From Brachionus rotundiformis (Eukaryota; Rotifera; Eurotatoria; Ploima; Brachionidae): a stretch of 64,000 bases of DNA. Location: contig JAESIW010000137.1 of NCBI GenBank assembly GCA_016802295.1, forward strand, positions 5,086,146 through 5,150,145. Direction: 5' to 3'. A model generated the notes under the pieces. The model searched no databases. It had not been told where the DNA came from and saw only the letters and a program-made list of their open reading frames with translations. Shown here piece after piece: positions 12,027 through 25,000 of this stretch (positions are counted from its first letter, which is position 1; each line of letters begins with the position of its first letter). The position numbers and the translations under genes were made by a program.

Positions 12027-15000
12027 TTATCAAGATTATTATTATTTTTAAATACAAGTAATATATTCCGATTTATTTTTTGAAATTTTTAATTTGAATT
12101 AAAATCATCATTTTTAATTGTAATAAAACCTTAACCTTTTTTCATAAGATTCAATTTTATAAGTGGGTTTTAAAATTTTTAAATATATCATAGTATACCG
12201 TTTTTAGACTCTTAATTAAATATTCATTCAAATATGAAGCTAATTTGCAAAGCATTAACTGTTCTTATATTCAATAAATCGATTTTGTTAGTTTAATTAT
12301 TTTTTTGTTTAATGTCCACTAAAAGGTTTTAGTCAACGAAAGAATCTAATCTTTAAAAAACAAACCTAAATGACCTATTTGTTTATAAATTTTAATTAAT
12401 ATTCTAGTTTTGGAGAAAAAATACTCTAAAATTATAACTATATTCAAATTAATGAGAAAAAAAATTAGAATCAGTTAATTACAATAAAGTGTGTAGAATT
12501 TTTTCTAATTCAGATAATCTAAATATATCGAGAATACAATTTTTATTTATAAAATAAGATTATTTTGAATGTTGTCTGATAAGATTTGAATTTTCTGGTC
12601 AAGCATTTTTTTATCGGTAAAAGGTGTTTTTTGTCTATGATGCACCAAATAATATCTAAAATTTAAGCTATTTAATTATTATATTCATATTTTGATCCAA
12701 ATTTTGAGTGAATTAGCCGCAACCATCAGCTTAAATTAGAATTTTCAGTAAAAATAAGTCTATAAGATTTTCTTTTTAAAAGCCGATTATGAATTTAAGC
12801 AATCGATAAAATCGACTCTGGAAAAAATTAGCTGCCAAGCTTAATCTTAATGACAAAATAATGAGTAAGATAAGACAGAGTTGAAAATAGTATCTTGTGA
12901 GTGTAAGTGTTTACTAACAGTCTGGACAATCATTTTTAAGCATGAAAAACAACCAAAATTAGACTCAAGTGTTTTATATCTCACGAAAATTAGTTTTAAA
13001 AACTTTTAATGTTTCTTTTAAGTTTTGTTTTACAATTTATTTTTTTAATTAATAATAAAATCTTTAGGTTGTTTTTTTTTATAGAATTTAATATAAATCT
13101 TTCTAAATCAATTGACACAAGAAAATTATGCTACAAGTCTTCAAACAAACTGAAAACTATTTCAAAGTCAACAAACTTGTTTGTAGATTTTAATACTGAA
13201 AAAATTTGACAAATTTTATAACTCTTCCTAAATATTCAGTTAATAATAATGAATAATGAATAAGTTAATAATGAATTTTTCAATGGTTTATTAAAAAGAA
13301 TACGCAATAAATTCGTTTGTAATTAAGTGACCTTTTGAATTTTTTTATCAAATAGTTTTTAAATAATTTAGTCTAAATAAAATAAATATTAGGATTTTCT
13401 TAATTAAATAAAAATAGACTAATTATTAGAAATTTATTTAAAGAAATTTTATATAAAAATGGCTATGAATATTCAAATTAGATAGAAAGAAGCTTGTTTC
13501 AGAATTCAGCTCGAATTTCTCAAAATATTTTGCTCAAGAAAAATCAATTTTAATCCCTGGAATATTCAGATATTTTAGAAATCATGACTAAAATTTCTCA
13601 TTGGAAAAAAAAAACTAATTAATATTAATTCATATTTTAAATTTTGTAATAAAGTTTAAATTTCGCGTTTGATCAATTAACAAAAATCAAAAATTGGATC
13701 GGTTTGTTTTAATAAGTCTGTTTTATTTCAAAAATTTATATTTTCTTTGCAAAATTTTGTATGCTCAAAAAGCAAGTCTTGAGAATTTTTATCTTTAATT
13801 AAATATAATTATACTGTTTCTTAGTATAAAATAGTGACGATAATTACACCAACCAATTGGTTATATAATGCAAAACAAATTTTTATAAAATTCGATTAGT
13901 CATAGAAAAAAATTTTGTTTCTTAATGAAAAAAATATATGTACCTATAAGTAAATTTATTATGTTTTCATTTTTTTGTTTATCTTATATTCACTTATTTC
14001 TTATTTTTATGATTAAAAACGTAAATAATAAATATGTTTGGATACTCGGATATAGAGTTATTTCATTTTTATGATTTCTAATATTAGGCTTAGTTTCCAA
14101 TTTCGTTTGTCCATTTACTTAGCTTCCATTTAAATAACTAAACATTCCTACACGACATATCATATACTTTAAAAAAAAACAGGTCTATAAGTCTATAAGT
14201 TAAAATTAGTCACATGTTTAGGCTTTAGTAATCTTATTAAGTTGTGATTAATATTCGACCTGAGATTTGTTTTGCTGACAGTTTAAACTTTATAAATGAT
14301 TAGAGGGAGACTTGATGATTAAAAACTAAACAATATCTGGTTAACCTAGATTACTTGATAAGGATATGTATTTAGATTGGTAGAATATTCCGGTCAGTTT
14401 GGATTTGACCGGAATCAATTGTAATTTATGATTGAAATTAATTTCTCAGCTTGATTCACATGAAGCTTCTTAATAGCTTACTAAAAAATCAATAGCTATT
14501 AACTAAAGTAATTTTATATCTGTATAAACTTTGTGATAGATAGTGAAAGATGCTTTAATGTAATTGATGCAATTTAAGTTGTTTCCTTTTTTGTTCAAAC
14601 ATTTCTATCAGGTAGATCTGAGGCATTTCTTATTTAAACGAGACCTAAAAAAATATTTAGAAAAATTAATTTATCGTAAAAACATTAACAGCAGTAGATA
14701 TTTTATATTTATTTAAGATGGTTAAGATAATTTTAATGAGTTGTAAGATAATCTAAATTATTTAAATTGAATTCTTTTTTTAATATTTTTAACATCACTT
14801 TACATCGTTTTAACATGTGTTTTTGAGTTTAAATTAGTTAATAATAAATTTTTAAAAATAAAATAATATATTTGGTGTTGGTTCTAGATTTTTGGTCAAA
14901 AGTAACAAGTCTATATTTTCTATTTATGAGATTAATGAAAGCATCTTTATAAAGCAATCATTGGGATAAATAAGCATTAACCAAAATTTAATTACTCTTA

Positions 15001-16600
15001 ATTTACAATCAAATAAGCATTTGTACAACTCATATTGATTATGTTTTTAAAAAATTCCATAAATTTATCTTATTGAGTAAATTTTCTATCAATAAATAAA
15101 TTTGATGAGTTGCATAACTATGAATATAACGCTAAAGAGGACCAGTTAATCAGCTGCTATAAACAAAATCTCATTAGACATTTCAACTAAGGGCTTTGTT
15201 TGATTTTTTGAATTTTTTTTATCAGAATTCCGCTCATTTTTTTTGAATGAATAATTTAGACTGAGATAAGATTTCATGCATCTGAAGACATCAAAGAATC
15301 AGTTGAATGAGAATAAAGTAAATTAATTTTATCTGCTAGACTATCAGTCTTTATCAGCCTTTTGGTTATCTTTAGCCGCGATTTAGTATATTTAATCTAA
15401 AAGATAGACTTGAACTTTATTCTAGCTATAAACAATTAACAATCAAGATAAACCACGTAGTTGACAATTCTGAGGCATCTTAAATGCCGAAAGGTAGTCG
15501 ATTTACTTATTGGGTGCTCAAGATTAAATTCGACATTATTTCGATAGAGATTTGTAATTAAAAAACTCTTTAGATTTAAAATGCAATTAATAGTTAATCC
15601 GGAAGGAAATCAATAATTTTTTTTCTCCAAAGGAAGTAATCAAATAATAGCCATTATAGAAAATTCTCATTATATTCAAATAGAGTCAGTGGATGTAGTA
15701 TTTTACAACCATAAAAAGAAATTAATCAATAAATCACCTAACTATTTTCAATTGCGGCTTAAGGGAGGGATAGCTTGGCTTTTCTTTAATTAATTTTGTT
15801 TGTCAAAGATCAAATTTTAATTTCAAAAAAATATTTCCTATCTTTATTTAAATAAATGGGCTAAATCGTTTGCTTATAGAGGTTATTTTTTGTTTTTAAG
15901 AAAATAAAGAGTATTTTAAAAATTACATATTATTTTATCTTGTAGCTACATGTTATTTTAATTAAATATGTGGCTTAGCTATTTTTGATTTAATGAAATC
16001 ATGCGTAATATTTTGGATTAAAGGTAATAAATAATTCAAAATTTATTTCTCCAAGCTAAAATTTATTCTTATTTTTTATCTCGTTTAATCAAAATACTTT
16101 TTCCAAGTATAAATGACATGTCATATTTTTTGATTTCATAATTGATGTATTTTGAAAAAACAAAACTTCAAGATGCTCTTCAAATATCAATATTTTTATA
16201 TTTTTTATCACAATAAAAAACTTTCATCACGTGATAAACTAAATTCGATACGATTTATTAAATATATTAAGTTTATAAAACAAAATTTTAGACAACAGTC
16301 ACATAAAATTAGATTTTAAAATTTATTCTTGATTTTAATTCATAAACAATAAAAGTAATAAGCAATGCTTTGAAAACAGGTTAATTTTAGAAAAATATTA
16401 TTATTTTCAGGTGTACTTGAGTGTATTTTAGAAAAATAAATAAACCATAAGACCGTATGCTTAATAAATTAAAAATAAAAATTTTCTAGAATCTTAATTT
16501 AAAGCTTATCTTTAATAATTTTTATTTTTATGGTCAAATATAACTTTAAATGATAATAATTTTAAAATTCGTATTTAATTGCATATGATTAATCAAGATA
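12027..16600. other. gene desert
   Basis: About 4.6 kb upstream of EXO1 with no coding exon I can support. It is AT-rich, with long T and A runs. The one feature that stands out is the inverted repeat at 14387-14415. A 66-codon frame at 13009-13209 has the composition of random AT-rich DNA. Confidence 0.5.
14387..14415. repeat. 10-bp perfect inverted repeat, 9-base spacer
   Basis: ATTCCGGTCA (14387-14396) and TGACCGGAAT (14406-14415) are exact reverse complements. Each arm holds the GC-rich core CCGGTC in very AT-rich surroundings. It could be a transcription-factor site pair, a hairpin, or the relic end of a small transposon. Confidence 0.6.
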
Positions 16601-16825
16601 ATGGTTTTTGTTTTGGGCCCAGAGCAACTGATAGCCGATCGTATTAGCACCGAGGCATTTTATAATGCATATCGATATTTAATCAATATGAACAAAGTTT
16701 TTCAAATTAACATCTTATTTTTAATTAAGCGCTTTCAAATGAAAATTTTCTATATCTCAATTAATCTTTTTCAATTTATGTTTTTCCTTGCCTTGCAGGC
16801 CATTAATTTCAATTTTTATAATTGA
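16601..16825 (+). CDS. isolated exon-like ORF, unidentified
   Basis: From the ATG at 16601 the first 32 codons (GPEQLIADRISTEAF, YNAYRYLINMNK) have higher GC and a more protein-like composition than the surrounding desert. After that the frame turns into AT-rich hydrophobic sequence. A plausible intron lies inside: donor GTTTTTC after AACAAA near 16697, acceptor CTTGCCTTGCAG ending at 16799. That intron is a multiple of three, so the frame ends at the same TGA (about 44 residues if spliced, 74 if not). I do not recognise the peptide. It may be a small gene, an exon of an unseen gene, or an upstream exon unrelated to DIP2. Confidence 0.25.
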   Translation: MVFVLGPEQLIADRISTEAFYNAYRYLINMNKVFQINILFLIKRFQMKIFYISINLFQFMFFLALQAINFNFYN

Positions 16826-19033
16826 TAAATCAAATGGTTTACATTTTGATTAGATTTCAAAAATCGTACATCTATGACCCTTAACTATTCATTATTAATT
16901 TAGATTTAAAGCAAAGAAATGCCAGTAGTCTACTCGATCAAATGATTTACTCATTTGGACTTTTTTTTTATTAAATTTTCAAAATGAAATTATATCTTCT
17001 ATTAATTATTAAAACTTTAAATTTTAGTTAATTTTAATAATAGTTTAGTTTCAGTGTTTTTTACCAGGGGAAAATTAATTTAATGGCCAACTCATTTTGT
17101 GTATGATATCTGGTTTAATTAATAGGCTGCACAATTTCAAAGCTCGCTACCAATATAAAATTATTTGAGCATGTTAATGATATATTTTACTAAACTAAAT
17201 AGGTAAATATTTAACTGAAAGTTAATAAAAATTTAATAGTTTCGGCGAAATTGTTTTATTTCATCGATTATTTATTTTATTTTGTAAAACTATTTATTAA
17301 GATGATTTTTAATGACTCGGTAAACAAATAATACTTGAAATATTTTTATTTCTGTATATTTTTTGTATTTAAGTCTATTTGAGCGGTGACTCAATACTAA
17401 TAACTTCTTGGTGGGGTTTTTTTATCAAAGCTAATCTCTTTATATTTAGACGCTTAAAGTTACTAGTGATAGTCAAAAAGTTATTTTCGACAAAAAAAAT
17501 AGATATAATAATTAATTTTAACTTTTTTGGTTACGAGATACAAAAATTTGAAATATGATTTCAAATGCCCTTATGTTATTTTAAATTACCATTATTAGTT
17601 CAAATTAACTGATATTAAGTTTAGGGCTAAATAAAAATTATTATATTTGGTTCTTGGTTATAATTTTATCAAAAAATAACAATTCAAGTAATAATTTTGC
17701 ATTTAAAAAATTAAATTTGATAAAAGATAAAGATTATAGATATTAGAGGATCAGAGTAAGAAGTGACTTAATAATCGAAACGCTTAAATTAGTTAAGGAT
17801 TTTAATAATACCAATTTGGTAAATGATTTCATTTACGCGAAGAGTTTATCTTCAGGATTCCAGATCATAAAAGACTTGTCTGTGAAATGCGTTTTTTTCC
17901 AATAGAGTGGTATAACATTGGAACGCTTTCTTTATGCATGCAATATCAATCAAGTCGGTTAGAAGTTATAAATAAAGAATTGTCAAGGAAGTAGTTGGCA
18001 ATTTCAAGTGTCTTTGGTCAAAAAATTTAATTTCGTATATTTCAAAGTATTAAGTGGTAAAAACTATAGAATTCGATTGAAGTGAAGTCTTATTATTGCT
18101 CCCCTGTTTGTGTACATTAATCAGTCTAAGTTAGAATCAAAATTAGCCTTAAGTTAATAAAATAGCATGATATTTTGCTATATTCAGAATCAAATATTCT
18201 TAAGGTTCTGTCTCAGTCAGGCAAAATTAATTCTCACTGATTTCATTTTTTATGATAAGATTTCTAATTAGCAAAATTTTAATCAATTCAGAAGAAAAAT
18301 TCAACTTTAGAGACAATGGCCAAAATGCCAAAAAAATTACTCGGTAAAAAGAAATTTGTCAAAAAAACAATATAATTTTTGAAGCCTTTACTTATCAAAC
18401 CGAATTAAAATAGTTTCAAATTTTAATTAAAAAAATAAAATAAAAAAGATAGGATCAATATTGCTCTAGGATAATCCAGGGGACTATTTTTACTGCATAT
18501 GTTTTGAATCATGGTTAATTAATAAGATTAAAAGTAGTCAGACCAGAAGAGCTTTGGCTTAAATAAATTAAATCCAAATTTTACGTTTGACTTAATTTAA
18601 ATATAAATTAGAAATTATTATGTTGGAATATTACGTTGGACGGGAAGAAAAAAACGCAGACCTCTGCGTTAAGCATATTTTTATCATAATTGAATATGAA
18701 ATGCCCAAACGATTTCAAGCGATTTTAAGCCAGCCAGCCATAAACTCAAACTTAAAATAAAATACCGGAATATTTAATTCTAATTTATGTTAATTTGTAA
18801 CCAAAGAATAAAAAACTAGAAAAACAAGATATTAGTAAACTAGTAAAATATTTTATTTTTCAATTAATTATTTCTATGAAATTCAATTGCATGAAATGTG
18901 TCACTTTGGCCACTGGAGCTATTTTAGTTGGCCATGTTTGTCTCCATTCACTTAATTAACATCAAAATTATTATTTTAGATATTCTTAAATGCTATTGTG
19001 TAATAAAATTAGTTTTTTCTTCCTGTAAACGCT
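16826..19033. other. intergenic region upstream of DIP2
   Basis: About 2.2 kb without a supported exon. It should hold the DIP2 promoter and 5' UTR. The GC-rich palindrome at 18653-18670 lies about 370 bases before the DIP2 start codon. Confidence 0.5.
18653..18670. repeat. GC-rich palindrome upstream of DIP2
   Basis: AACGCAGA, CC, TCTGCGTT: two perfect 8-base arms around a 2-base centre, in AT-rich DNA. It could be a dimeric transcription-factor site. The spacer is too short for a normal RNA loop, so an RNA hairpin would have to open at least one base pair. Confidence 0.6.
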
Positions 19034-22000
19034 ATGGAGTCGAATCAAAGCGAAGAGGTCAAGCCGCAAAAAAAAGCCCAAATAACCATTCACAAATTTA
19101 AGTCGTGCAATTCAACTGCTTCATCGGTGTCGCCAGATTCCGGCTCGACAAGCAACACCTCAATTATATGCAGCGCATTGGCCAATTTGCCGCCATTGTC
19201 TTCCCTAAATCTGGACCTTTTGCCATCAAGTGTCAAATTCGAGCTCGATCAACTTGAATTAGAACTCCTTGAGGGCGACATTACACAGAAAGGCTATGAC
19301 AAAAAAAGAGCTAAGCTTATCGAACCATATCTTAATATTCTTATAGGTTCAATAGATGAGCCATCTCACAATAAAAGAGCCAATATTCAAATTGTTAGCA
19401 ACGATTTGACCAAGTCCAAGGAAAAGATACGAATACCAAAAAAAGTGAAAAATCGGGAAGATCCGAACGCTAATCGCTACCATTCAGGTAAAATTTTGCA
19501 AAAAGCAAACATTTGTGATCTCTTTTTGTTGACACAATAAAGATGTGAATACTTTTTAAAGAAAAAAATTATTAAATTATTAAATATAAACCTATGAGAA
19601 TATAAAAATTTTTCATTTAGAAAATACACAATTTATAATTTAATTTCTTCCCTTTGAATTAATTTAGTTTGTTTAAAAATTAGCTAAGAATAATTGTTTG
19701 TTTATGTTTGAGTATTTAAAGATAATTAATTACATGAATAGCGAAACCAAATAAGCCTTGAATATTTCAAATACTTCCGGTTTAAGAATTAAGATAAAAT
19801 GCGAACCATATGCATAATTTTATATGTCTGATCAGTTGAATTTTTTTTTAAATTCTGATAAATAATAATGATATTATTCTATTGATGAAAATATGTTTTA
19901 GGGAACAAAAGTTTTTCGATTTTTTACCAAGACAAAGAAGCTAAATATTTGCATTAATCAAAAAGAGTTAATGAATCAAATGAAAAATTGTCAACTATGA
20001 ATTTTGTTAATAAGGATATTTTAATAAACTATTAAGACTATTAAGGCAAATCTGCTCCAAGAGGTATTTCTTTAGGCTTATCTAAAGTGATTATCTTAAT
20101 TCAGATGACTAAGATTTTTCTATTTTTATAAAAAAAGAATTTATTTTCTTAACATAACTAAAAAGATGAGTTTATAAAAAAAATAATTATCTTGCAATTT
20201 TAGCAGTTTAAAACCAGTTAAATTATTAAAAATTGGAAAAAAAATCTTATCTTAAAATGAAAAATCAATCAAGATAAAATATATATTATTTTATCTAAAG
20301 AACTTTTTAAAAACTCTTAATATAACGAAAAATCTAATCTTTACGTAATTATTTAAATTAATAATATCTTTAAAGACCTACTAATTTTTTAATATAAGCT
20401 TGAATTACAAATTCTAACACGTTCGTAAATTTTCGGATTTTATAAAATATCATGAATTAAAGCAATTTAAATTACATATATTAAATTTTTTTTTCTTTTT
20501 AAAGTATTCTTTCTTTAACATAATTTGGATGAATGACTTTAAAAAAAATTAATTTAAAAAGTTAAAGATTTTCCACTAAATAATTTATTAATTTAAATTG
20601 AATAAATTTTTTTTAAGAAATTCGTCAAGAAGCCGTAAAAGCTGCCCTTGCAATGTATTCCAACCAAAAGCAATCTTGCATATTGGCATCAAAGCGAACC
20701 ACTGGATACGTAACCCCGCAACAAATAGCTCAAAAAGAAAATAATGTGGACAGAGTTCATCCTTTTTCTGATTCTTCGGATGACGAGAATGGTAAATTAG
20801 ACTTAATTGAATCTCCGGCTAGCAATTGTAGTACTAATGATAGCTTTGCTAATAAATCTAACTTAAAACACGAGTTTTTTGATAATCAGCCATCTGAGTA
20901 TGTTGCACCAAAGCTTAATGACATATTAACCGTAAACAGCATCGGGACTAGCAGTTGTTCAGCAAGCACTGGCTCTGCTAGTAATACCAGCAGTAACTTA
21001 AGTATTCCCAACGAAACTAATAAAATTAATAATTGTCACATTAATCAATTGTACTTTCACGTACAAGATCTTAATTCTACTAAACCAAGTTCTAATAAAA
21101 TTAATTACTCAATACCATTTCAAAAAACAGATCGCGTTGTGGCTATAAAAACATCTAGTCAGGTAAATTCCAAAAATTTGACCAAATTACAAGCTCAAAA
21201 TCAACAAATAAAAATTATACAAAAAACAAACGATAAAAATGTAGATGCTACGATTAAAGAACAACACCAGAATACTTCGGACTCCAAGAGTCGTAGTGTT
21301 TCCAGTGGTCAGCTCAATCAATCAACTTCTTCAGAAAACGGTACAATACTCTCTTTATTTTAATCCAAGACCCTTTTCTCAATTTATAGCCCAATAAAAA
21401 AATTGTGACGTAATAGGATATAAATCAAATATTATGAATTTGGTCCAAACATAATTAAAATTTTTCAAAGCTTCATTTTTTCTAGGTATTAGTGATAGTA
21501 AAAAAATAGTTAATAAAAGAAAGTAGTTTAATTATTCTCATTGAATTTAATTTTATTTGCCTATGTCAATAGATTAATAGGATCTAGTGACAAATAACTC
21601 GATCTTACTTAGTTCACTAAATTTAACTAAATTAAGAATATGAGATGAATATTATTATTATCAAAGTTAATAATATAAAGCTAAAACTATTATTATCATT
21701 TGATTTGAAATAGTTTTTAGAGTTAAATAAATTAATCGTTTAATTGTACTAGATTCTGTTCATGTCAAGAGATAAAGTCAAATTTAAAATTAACAAATTT
21801 ATAATTATTATTATTCGTTTTAATGTTTTTATTTGATGACGTCAAAATTTCATCAGTAATTAAATTCAAATGAAAAGCACATTTAATTGAAAAAATATAT
21901 AAAATTTAGCTTATAAAAATACAGCTTAAGTAAAATTCTTATACCTAAGTTTTTTTGCTAAATATCTAGATAAAATCAATTCATTCAGTTAAAAAATTTT

Positions 22001-25000
22001 ACCAAATATTGTCTATAATTGTAAAAATATTAGATTATTATCAAGTTCTATGTTCTTTTTAAATAATTACATGTTTATAGACTCATAGATAACAATTTAA
22101 TTCAAATTTTAATTTTTATCAATAAATTTAAAAAAGGTAATTTAGTTCTAAATTGATATTTAATTTAATAAAAAAAAATTAGGAATCTTATGATTTTTTC
22201 AATTTTAAATAAAAAAATTTTAATTAAAAAATATTCACAAAAAAATTTCATTTTATGTCTTAATGAATCTAATTAAAAAATGATAATTTTTTTTCAAAGT
22301 AAAAAAATTAATAAATTAAATTTAATTTTTAAGATTCTCTTGAAATTCGTGTTACGTCTCGAGTATCTGCTAAAATACAACAACTACTCAACACTCTTAA
22401 AGTAATCCTCAATTAAGCCTAATTAATTTAAACAATAGTAATTTAATTGAACTAAAGAGACCAAAACGTCGACCTTTAAACGAATATTTTGAAGACAACC
22501 AAGAAGAAATAGACAGTAAGTTAAAATTTTAATCTTTTAAAACCGATATGATATTTAAATTGACATTTCCTTTCACCTTTGCAATCAGAGCTCACAGCTT
22601 CTCCTCATTAAGTAAATATTTATCATATATCTTAATCCTTTCTAAATCACAGGGCGTTTGAGATTAAGCGAGCCAAAAGAAATGGCTCGTTAAATTAAAC
22701 GCTTTTTTCTAAGTCTTAAACTATGAGCTATCTACTATGAGCCTAAACGAGTCCTTAATTTATCCAACTCTCATATCTTCACCAACTCTATCGGCCAAGA
22801 TCCAACTAAACAAAAAGTATAACCGTAAAAAAGACTATTATACTTTGACTGGCCGTAACCAACAGCAGTCACGTTTATTTTCTAAATATTACGTGCAAAG
22901 AGTTGGCACTTTTTTAACCCAATATAAAATAAGAGAAAACTTTAAATTTTTACAAATGATTTCAGTACCACCATTGGATCCAGCAGTGCCGAAACCAGAG
23001 GGAGGCATGAGTGTACCGGCATGTGGCGAGCCGCTCGTGGTGCCCTCATCATTTCCGCAAAGTCTTGAAGCAGCCATACATAAATTTGCCAACGCGTCCA
23101 GCAAAGCTGTTTGTCTAAGTGTAATTGATCAGTATGGCAAATCAATCAATTCAATAACTTATGTCAAATTATTGTCAAGAGCGCAGAAAATAGCCTTTCA
23201 TCTCCTAAACAAATTGCCCAATACTTATGAGGATATAAATTTAAAACAGGGCGATAGAGTGGCACTTGTTTTTCCAAATAATGACCCAATCGGCTTTGTT
23301 GCCTCATTTTGTGCATGTGTTATAGCTGGTCTAGTGGCCATACCAATTGATGTTCCACTTGCTAGGCGAGATGCTGGCTCGCAGAGTTTGGGCTTTTTGC
23401 TAGGCCAAGTTGGTGCTTCGTTAGTTCTTACTTCCGAGTTGTGCTTTAAAGCATTGCCAAAAAATCCAATCAACGAAATGATCGAATTTAAGGGATGGCC
23501 TAAAATGTCATGGATTGTGATCGAAAATCTAACCAAATCTCCTCCTAAAGATTGGTCACCACCAAATCGAATACCAAACGAATCAATAGCTTATATTGAA
23601 TACTCAAGCTTAAAAGATGGTAGTGTCACTGGTGTATCCGTAACTAGGGAACAAATGTTAGCTCATTGCCAAACACTTAATGTTACTTGCCAATATAATG
23701 AAGGTGAATATGTTGTTTGTGTGCTTGACTATAAGCGTGAGTTTGGTTTTTGGCACGGAATCCAATCAGCTATATTCAATGGCATGCACACTATATACAT
23801 ACCATATTCAGTAATGAAGATGAATCCAGGCATATGGTTGACAACAATCACCAAATACAAAGCATCTGTGGCTCTTGTTAAGTCACGTGACATGCATTGG
23901 GGTCTAATGTCCCACAGAGAGCAAAAAGATATTAATCTAGAATCGTTACGCTTACTTCTTGTTGCTGATGGAGCCAACCCATGGTCGCTTTCGTCTTGCG
24001 ATACTTTTTTAGATGTGTTTCAGTCTAAAGGCTTGAGAGCCGAGGCAATTTGTCCATCAGCTGGCTCATCCGAGACATTGACCTTGTCGATTCGAAGACC
24101 AGACAGAAATGGTCCTCAATCGAGCGGACGTGGTGTTTTGTCCATGTCAGGACTAAGCTATGGTGTAGTTCGAGTAGATCAGGAAAACAGTCTTACTTCA
24201 TTGACACTACAAGACGTTGGCCAAGTAATGCCAGGTACAGTTGTTTGTGTGGTAAAAGTAAACGGCTCCAATACAAATCCAACTCTTTGCCACACAGATG
24301 AAGCTGGAGAAATTTGCATCAGTTCTAAATCTACATCAAATGGTTACTATGGTCTTCAAGGCTTAACCAATACAGTTTTCAAAGTTTCACCACATGGTTC
24401 AGACAATTTACCAATTGGAAATAGGGAATTTGTAAAAAGCGGTCTAATCGGGTTCCTAGGACCTGGTGGATTGTTGTTTGTATGCGGCTCCAAAGAGGGC
24501 TTAATTGAAGTCAGTGGTCGTCGTCACAACACTGATGACATAATAGCCACAGTTCTTGCTGTAGAGCCGATGAAATTCATTTACCGAGGAAGAATAGCAG
24601 TATTTTCTCTAAAAGTCTTAAAAGATGAAAGAATTATAATTGTGGCAGAGCAACGCCCTGACTCAACTGAGGAAGAGGTAAATTCAATCACTTTATCTTT
24701 TTAAATTCATTTTATTCAGCTTAAGAAACAGTCTAACATTAAAAAATTAACATCATCTTTATCTTTTTTGTCTTCGAACACTAGTTTGAGTAAAAAAAAG
24801 TCCTATGAATCAAAACTAGACTTAAATGCTGAAAATGTGAGTCATTTAATGAATGGTTCAAATTTTGCTTTTATTCCTTATCATATGCGTATTATTGTAT
24901 AAATGTATCACTATAAAAATACATTTTAGACTTTAGGAATATCTTAAATTTCATTATTTTTTTATTTTCAAAAATTAAAATTTTTATCTTTGAGGTCGAA

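Noticed and set aside
13009..13209. 66-codon frame in the desert
   Set aside because: Phe/Ile/Asn/Lys-rich composition typical of random AT-rich DNA; no splice or homology support.
23225..23977. Minus-strand frames within DIP2
   Set aside because: Shadows of the conserved first adenylate-forming domain on the plus strand.
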